This document shows positions 30,201-34,825 of a stretch of DNA of 34,825 nucleotides, piece by piece. The position numbers and the translations under genes were made by a program. The stretch covers positions 1-34,825 of the forward strand of contig WOGZ01000334.1 of assembly GCA_009733775.1 (NCBI GenBank), in the 5' to 3' direction. Position 1 is the first letter of the stretch. Each line of letters starts with the position of its first letter. The notes under the pieces were generated by a model, which made no database searches, was not told where the DNA came from, and saw only the letters and a list, made by a program, of their open reading frames with translations. This DNA is from Alectoria sarmentosa. Lineage: Eukaryota; Ascomycota; Lecanoromycetes; Lecanorales; Parmeliaceae.

Positions 30201-31798
30201 GGAGTGAGACGGACGTGATGGAGTGCGTGAGACGGATGGATGTAGTATTATTGAGCAGGTGATAAGATGGAGTATGAATTGTATCTTAGAAGAGCGGGGG
30301 TTGAAGTTGGTGACGTGGAGTTGGGAGTTAGTGATCGAGGTAGGCGGTCAGACGGACTGGATTTTTGGGAGATGGATGGAGGTGAGATGGACAGAGGGAT
30401 ATCGGAGTTGGAGGGGGCGGCAAGAGCGAGACCGCCCAAGAGTCAGCTGCAAGACGCCATGACTTGAAAAGCCCTAACCCTAGTCTCGGAAGGCGGCTTT
30501 GCGATCCGAGATCTGTGCGCTAGAAAGCTTGGCGTCTTGGCAGATGGAGGGGTTTTTGGTGCTCAGAATCAAACTCCGCTGAGACAGAACCTCGAACATC
30601 ACGTCAACTAGCTCAGACTTCTAACTGCTTGGCCCCACTGAGTAGGAGAACTTAACGATACGGTTCCTAGCGGGAGCCTGATGCGAGACGACTGAGAACG
30701 TCGTCTTGGCTGGAGAGGATTGTGTATTTTCCTCCAAGCATCGACGGTAACTTTTCGCATCATGCTTACATACTTGGAAGACGGACAAGCGAAAATCGTC
30801 AACTCATGACATAGGATGTGCACGATGTGCTTCGAGATTGCATATGCATCTTCATGACAGGGGAGATCTGGGGTAGAACCTGAGATATCTTTCTTGAAAT
30901 CCGGGGAGATCAATTTCCCTCAACGAGATCAGCTCACGTTGGCTTACCGGAACAGAACGACACACGCATATGCTTGTCTCTTCCTAAAGGCCAAGATACA
31001 GGATGTATGATTCCTCCGATAGCCTACAGCTGCATCTCTCTCTCTCATTTCTCTCCATCACCCTCGGCTGTGCCGAATAGATGACGACAAGTGTTCTAAC
31101 TCTACTGCCGAGGGTCGATAATTCGTGCATCTTTCAGCAATCGCAATGAACCATTGTGGACTCATGAGTTGGACTACATTCAGTATCAGAAAACATTACG
31201 TGCATTTCCTTTCTAGTATGGTCATCCATCTAGCCAGACATTAGCCATTTTTGCAAATTTTTACTCTATCTCTCAAATCGTTCATGGCGCGGATGAATAC
31301 TCGTGATGCACCGTCAAAACGATGGGAAAATAACAACGCAACAGCAGCTCAAATGGTTGCCATGTTCAAGCTTTGCTCTTCCCCCTTGCAACATGCCTTC
31401 GAGGCTCAACCAAAGATATGTACGCCATCTGCTGCTTATTCTCGTGAGAGACGATGACCTGCATGAAGACATTAGACAATTAGCAGATGTTACACCCAGA
31501 GAAATAGCGCAACTATCGATGAAAAGTCCCATAGAGCAGCTCGGAATTGCCGATTCTGGACTTTTCCGTGCTCGTCATGCGAGAGTTGTGGAGTCTGGTG
31601 AAAGAGCTCGTGGGGTAGAAATCGAATGCTGAACCTGCTCGAGGAGACTCCCTCTCTTCATACAAGAGAATGTTGCTTTGACATTGCTTCCTGGCGCTCG
31701 TCTTTCGAAACTTTCACCTCATCATCACACAAAACCCCTTCCCTCAACCCTCCATGGAGATCCCGAGCTTCCTAACGATAATAGCGAAGAAAAGCATC

Positions 31799-32332
31799 AT
31801 GCTCTCAGCACTTTCATCTTGCTCGCCACTGGCGCTGCCGCCTGGACAGTCCCTACAGGCCAACCCAACGGCTTCTACAGCGTCTCAATCGAGAGCTTCG
31901 GCGTGTCCAAGCACACTCTTATCCGACTCATCACTGACACCAACACGCCCAAGACATTAACCACCCACAGCGCCAAGTCCCACCCCAAACGCCAAATTAT
32001 ACATCCCGGCTCGAATGATATTGGGTGCGGCGGCCGCCCTCTCTAACACCAATAACGACGCCGTAGCTGGAGCACTCGAGGCCTAATGCGGCAACGGCGC
32101 ATTCGTACCTGCCGGGTATGATTTTTGCTCGATTGTTGGCGGCTCCGTCGTGTATTTATGCAACTATTCTGGGTAAACCAAGAAATGCTATAATACTGAT
32201 GCGCTTGATGCTTGGGGACGCATCTCGGATGAGTGCGGGGACAACAATTCGAATTGGGGTCAAGTCCCAGCTCGGAACGACCAGTACGGGTATGAAAGGA
32301 GTGGGACGATTTTTCGCGGGAAAGTCACTTAA
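31799..32332 (+). pseudogene. Broken small secreted cysteine-rich protein gene
   Basis: A start codon at 31799 is followed, one base out of frame, by a signal-peptide-like stretch (STFILLATGAAAW, about 31807-31845) and VPTGQPNGFYSVSIESFGV. That frame runs to a stop at 32044-32046. From about 32040 the homology continues in the frame of the original ATG. There, cysteine-bearing motifs such as CGNGAFVP, VYLCNYSG and DECGD and a closing YGYERSG are separated by two in-frame TAA codons (32084-32086 and 32174-32176). I recognise the general pattern of a fungal secreted cysteine-rich family (N-terminal signal, about six Cys, NxYGYE near the end), but not a named function; it may have been an effector-like protein. 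Two frameshifts and two stops mean it is very unlikely to be expressed as such. Confidence 0.6.
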
Positions 32333-34825
32333 GTCTAGGTGCGCAGGCTACTAAGACTTGTGATGTTTGCTCTCACTAGTTGTTGCAGGAAGGATGTATG
32401 CTAATCTGCACTGATGAGCTTTATTTCTGACGGCTGAAAGCTCGTGGGGATGTCATGATCATTGCCCCGTGTACCATGAGCGAGGCTTGCGAGAGTGGTT
32501 AATTGTTTTTCAAGCCAACGGACGTTCTTTTTCCATGGCTGAAAGTACCGCGCTACAATCTTTACACGAATAAGCACTCCTTTATTACATGTTATTCAAT
32601 GTTTGCATAAATGGACCGTTCTTTACTGCTTGTATTTCTCAAGGTACACATCTTCAGTTCTGCCTCTGCTGTTCGATTCATCCGCGACTTCTGCCCATCT
32701 GGACACATGCTCGAAGGATCAATCAAAATCCAGCGGAACAGAGGAGATGCTTGCCTAACGGCTATAAGCGTGATTCTGGGCAGTATCAATTGCGTCGGGG
32801 AGCTAAACCCTCAAAAATTCTCACTTGAGTCTGAACCCTCTGCTGCTTCTTGTAAGTGCAAACCACATCTTTCAGATGCGTTGAGTCGGAGGTATCAAGG
32901 TGGCATTCGTTTCCCTTGCGCATTTGATCAGGCTAAAGAAAGAGTCGCCTAAGACCTGGTGATTTTTCATCTTTCATCCATGCGCGTATGACTAGCAACG
33001 ATTGTAATGCTCGGGCGAAGGATAGTGCCCTGGATACGCGGCATCACCGAGTCATTCTTCGTCAGTGGAGATGACAAGGCTATCACATCATCAATACTTT
33101 CTTTTTTCGAGGGTCTGATATCGAAAGCAGCATTCGCTCGAGCTATCTGACGTCCATTCCTCGGCTTGAAGTCTCAGATCTCAGGGAGTTTGTCATTCGA
33201 GTGGCTTATCGAACTGCTTTTCTGGGCTGCTCCTCTCTTTCCTCTTTCCTCTTCCGTCTTCCCTTCTGAAACTCGAATTTCAATCTCCCCCTCTGCGTCC
33301 TCTCCACCTTGCAACACACCCTGTTCCAGCGTCCATCTACTCTTAGGCATGCCCAAGCTTCTGCATCACACTTTTTCCACGACAATTCAATCCCTGTCTC
33401 GCGGCCTCGGCTGTACCTCCCGTCTAGATACAGCAGTCGAAACATCGAACAGGCCGTAAGTTCAACGCGGACGTCGACTGTCTGATTGTGAGCGAGCCCC
33501 GCCGGTTTTTTCGTCGGCACCCAAGTAGTGTTGCGTGTGCGTACCGGTGATGGGGGTTTGAGGGGTGAGATCGGTATATTTAAGAGAGATTGACGTTATG
33601 AAAGTTAGCCGATTTCTCCTATGGCCGCAAGCGAAGTAATTCTGCTGGGAAACACCCAATCATAGCAAGGCCCTCCCGGGCCCAGTACGCCTTTCTCTAC
33701 AAACGACGTGCTATGTTTTACTTCCCACAACTACTTCGCACACGATCTCAATCGGTCGTTCAGGTAGCTTTTTATTCTCAATACATATTTCTTCTCGACC
33801 AACAAACATTAGCTCCTCTCGGAGCAACTGTCTTGCCTGTTCAATATAACACCTTTACATTATCGGCCTAAAAATATCCTCGCCCTTAACGACCTCGCAG
33901 GCATAGGCTAACACCATCGGAAACGCACAAGCGGTACACAGCGCGAGGCCGCAATCTCTGGCCGTTTTGTGTAGCCTCTAGCTATGCTATGTTGGTGTAC
34001 ATAGATTTCTCAAATAGGTCGAAAGCGCAGGCTCACTCGCGATTCGTTGAATCGCACGTTGTCACAATCATGGGCGCTCCATTACCTACGTGGTGCTGAA
34101 ACTTCCATAGTTGCGCTGGATCTGTTCTATTACTCCCACGGTAGTAGGTAGTTGGTGGAGAGCTGTTCCTGTATATATTAGCATCCTAAAAAGGCGTTTC
34201 GTTTCGCTGATGCTGCTGTTGGGGTATCTATGCCTGATGATGAGGAGGACGGAGATGCTGAAGGGCTGTTCTGTACTCTACTTGGCTTGGACGTGTGAGG
34301 ATTGTGACGGATTGACTCAAATGTCGCCCATAGAGGTTTTAGATCTTCAAGAGGCTGTCCGAGATGCTAAAAAAAGTTTAAGAGGGAAGAAAACTATGAT
34401 AACGATTTCGACCTCTTCAACAGCCCACACAATATCCTCTCAGACAGCAAATGAGGTATCAAGCAGATGATAGATCACCAACGTCAGCATACTCTACTTC
34501 AAGCAACCTCTCACCCCCCTTTACTTCCTATGCCCCAACCACGGCCCCGTCAGTATGTGCACTCCGCTTTGACCATTTCAGTAGATGAAGCTTTGGAAGT
34601 CGTCGAGTCGGAAACCGACGGCTACGACCCCAACACCAGTGATCACATGGGCTGTCTCTCTTTGCGACATACATAGTCCAAGCCGCCCGCCCCTGAGCGG
34701 CTTTACACCCGGTTGGAAACGCCATCCAGCATCAATGAGTGACCCCTTTACCACTCCAGTGTTGAAAAGACGGTTGGTTCCCAGCCTCCTCCGGCCTGTT
34801 GCCATGCCAGCCACATGATTAGTAC
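32333..34825. other. Gene-poor right flank
   Basis: No intact gene. A plus-strand segment at about 34318-34467 shows two adjoining acidic, protein-like frames (MSPIEVLDLQEAVRDAK, then REENYDNDFDLFNSPHNIL) offset at an A7 run near 34370, suggesting a decayed coding exon. The rest shows only short frames. Confidence 0.45.
34761..34825 (-). repeat. Dispersed repeat, copy 3 (inverted)
   Basis: The reverse complement of this segment matches about 3089-3150, including CATGTGGCTGGCATGGCAAC and GGAGGAGGCTGGGAACCA, with about three mismatches in 66 bases. It runs into the right edge, so the full element is not visible. Confidence 0.85.

Larger units (their letters stand above)
29113..31798. other. 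Gene-free stretch with simple repeats
   Basis: No gene is supported. Simple repeats include GCTC near 29684-29705, TGTG/TATG/AATG near 29710-29742, GGGGA near 29886-29910 and GGTT near 30158-30175. Long glycine- or arginine-rich frames here come from this biased sequence. Confidence 0.6.

Noticed and set aside
1..34825. tRNA or rRNA genes and CRISPR arrays
   Set aside because: No T-loop/acceptor-stem pattern or rRNA-like block was recognised by eye, and the organism is a fungus, so CRISPR is not expected.

Overview
This is a eukaryotic window from a filamentous ascomycete (Pezizomycotina). The evidence is short introns (about 47-90 nt) with GTRNGT donors, CTAAC-type branch points and YAG acceptors, well-spaced genes, fungal-specific families (Zn2Cys6 factor with a fungal_trans-like region, fungal bZIP, TPR-SET protein, fungal MATE transporter), and many microsatellites. 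A Dothideomycete-like origin is possible, but I cannot fix the genus from sequence alone. There are no operons; each gene stands alone.

Left part (1-8.3 kb): a gene-poor, repeat-marked stretch. It holds a CACT microsatellite at the left edge, two copies of a dispersed repeat (about 912 and 3040), a small two-exon gene for an 85-aa protein (1831-2153, minus) that simple ORF listing misses, a nested minisatellite built on the palindrome TGTTAACA just upstream of it, a broken family-2 O-methyltransferase gene (about 3330-3980, minus), and an intact three-exon FAD-dependent (DAO-type) oxidoreductase gene (4989-6502, plus). A microsatellite-dense spacer follows.

Middle part (8.3-21.3 kb): a TPR-SET domain protein (8284-10688, minus), a MATE-type transporter with an oddly diverged first membrane segment (12199-14163, plus), a 2 kb low-complexity spacer, a large three-exon gene (16162-19766, minus) whose 1160-aa product carries two C48 (Ulp1/SENP-like) cysteine-protease modules in tandem plus a UBA-like C-terminus, and a bZIP transcription factor (20573-21310, minus).

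Right part (21.7-34.8 kb): tubulin-folding cofactor D (21682-25496, minus, four exons, 1219 aa) shares a divergent promoter with a Zn2Cys6 transcription factor (26347-29112, plus, four exons, 867 aa). Beyond this lies about 5.7 kb without an intact gene. It contains a broken small secreted cysteine-rich protein gene (31799-32332), whose premature TAA codons look like CAA-to-TAA changes, and a third, inverted copy of the dispersed repeat at the right edge.

The conserved block (TPR-SET to Zn2Cys6, about 8.3-29.1 kb) is mostly intact housekeeping and regulatory genes. The flanks are decaying accessory DNA with pseudogenes and a shared repeat. The most novel item is the twin C48-like, UBA-like protein.
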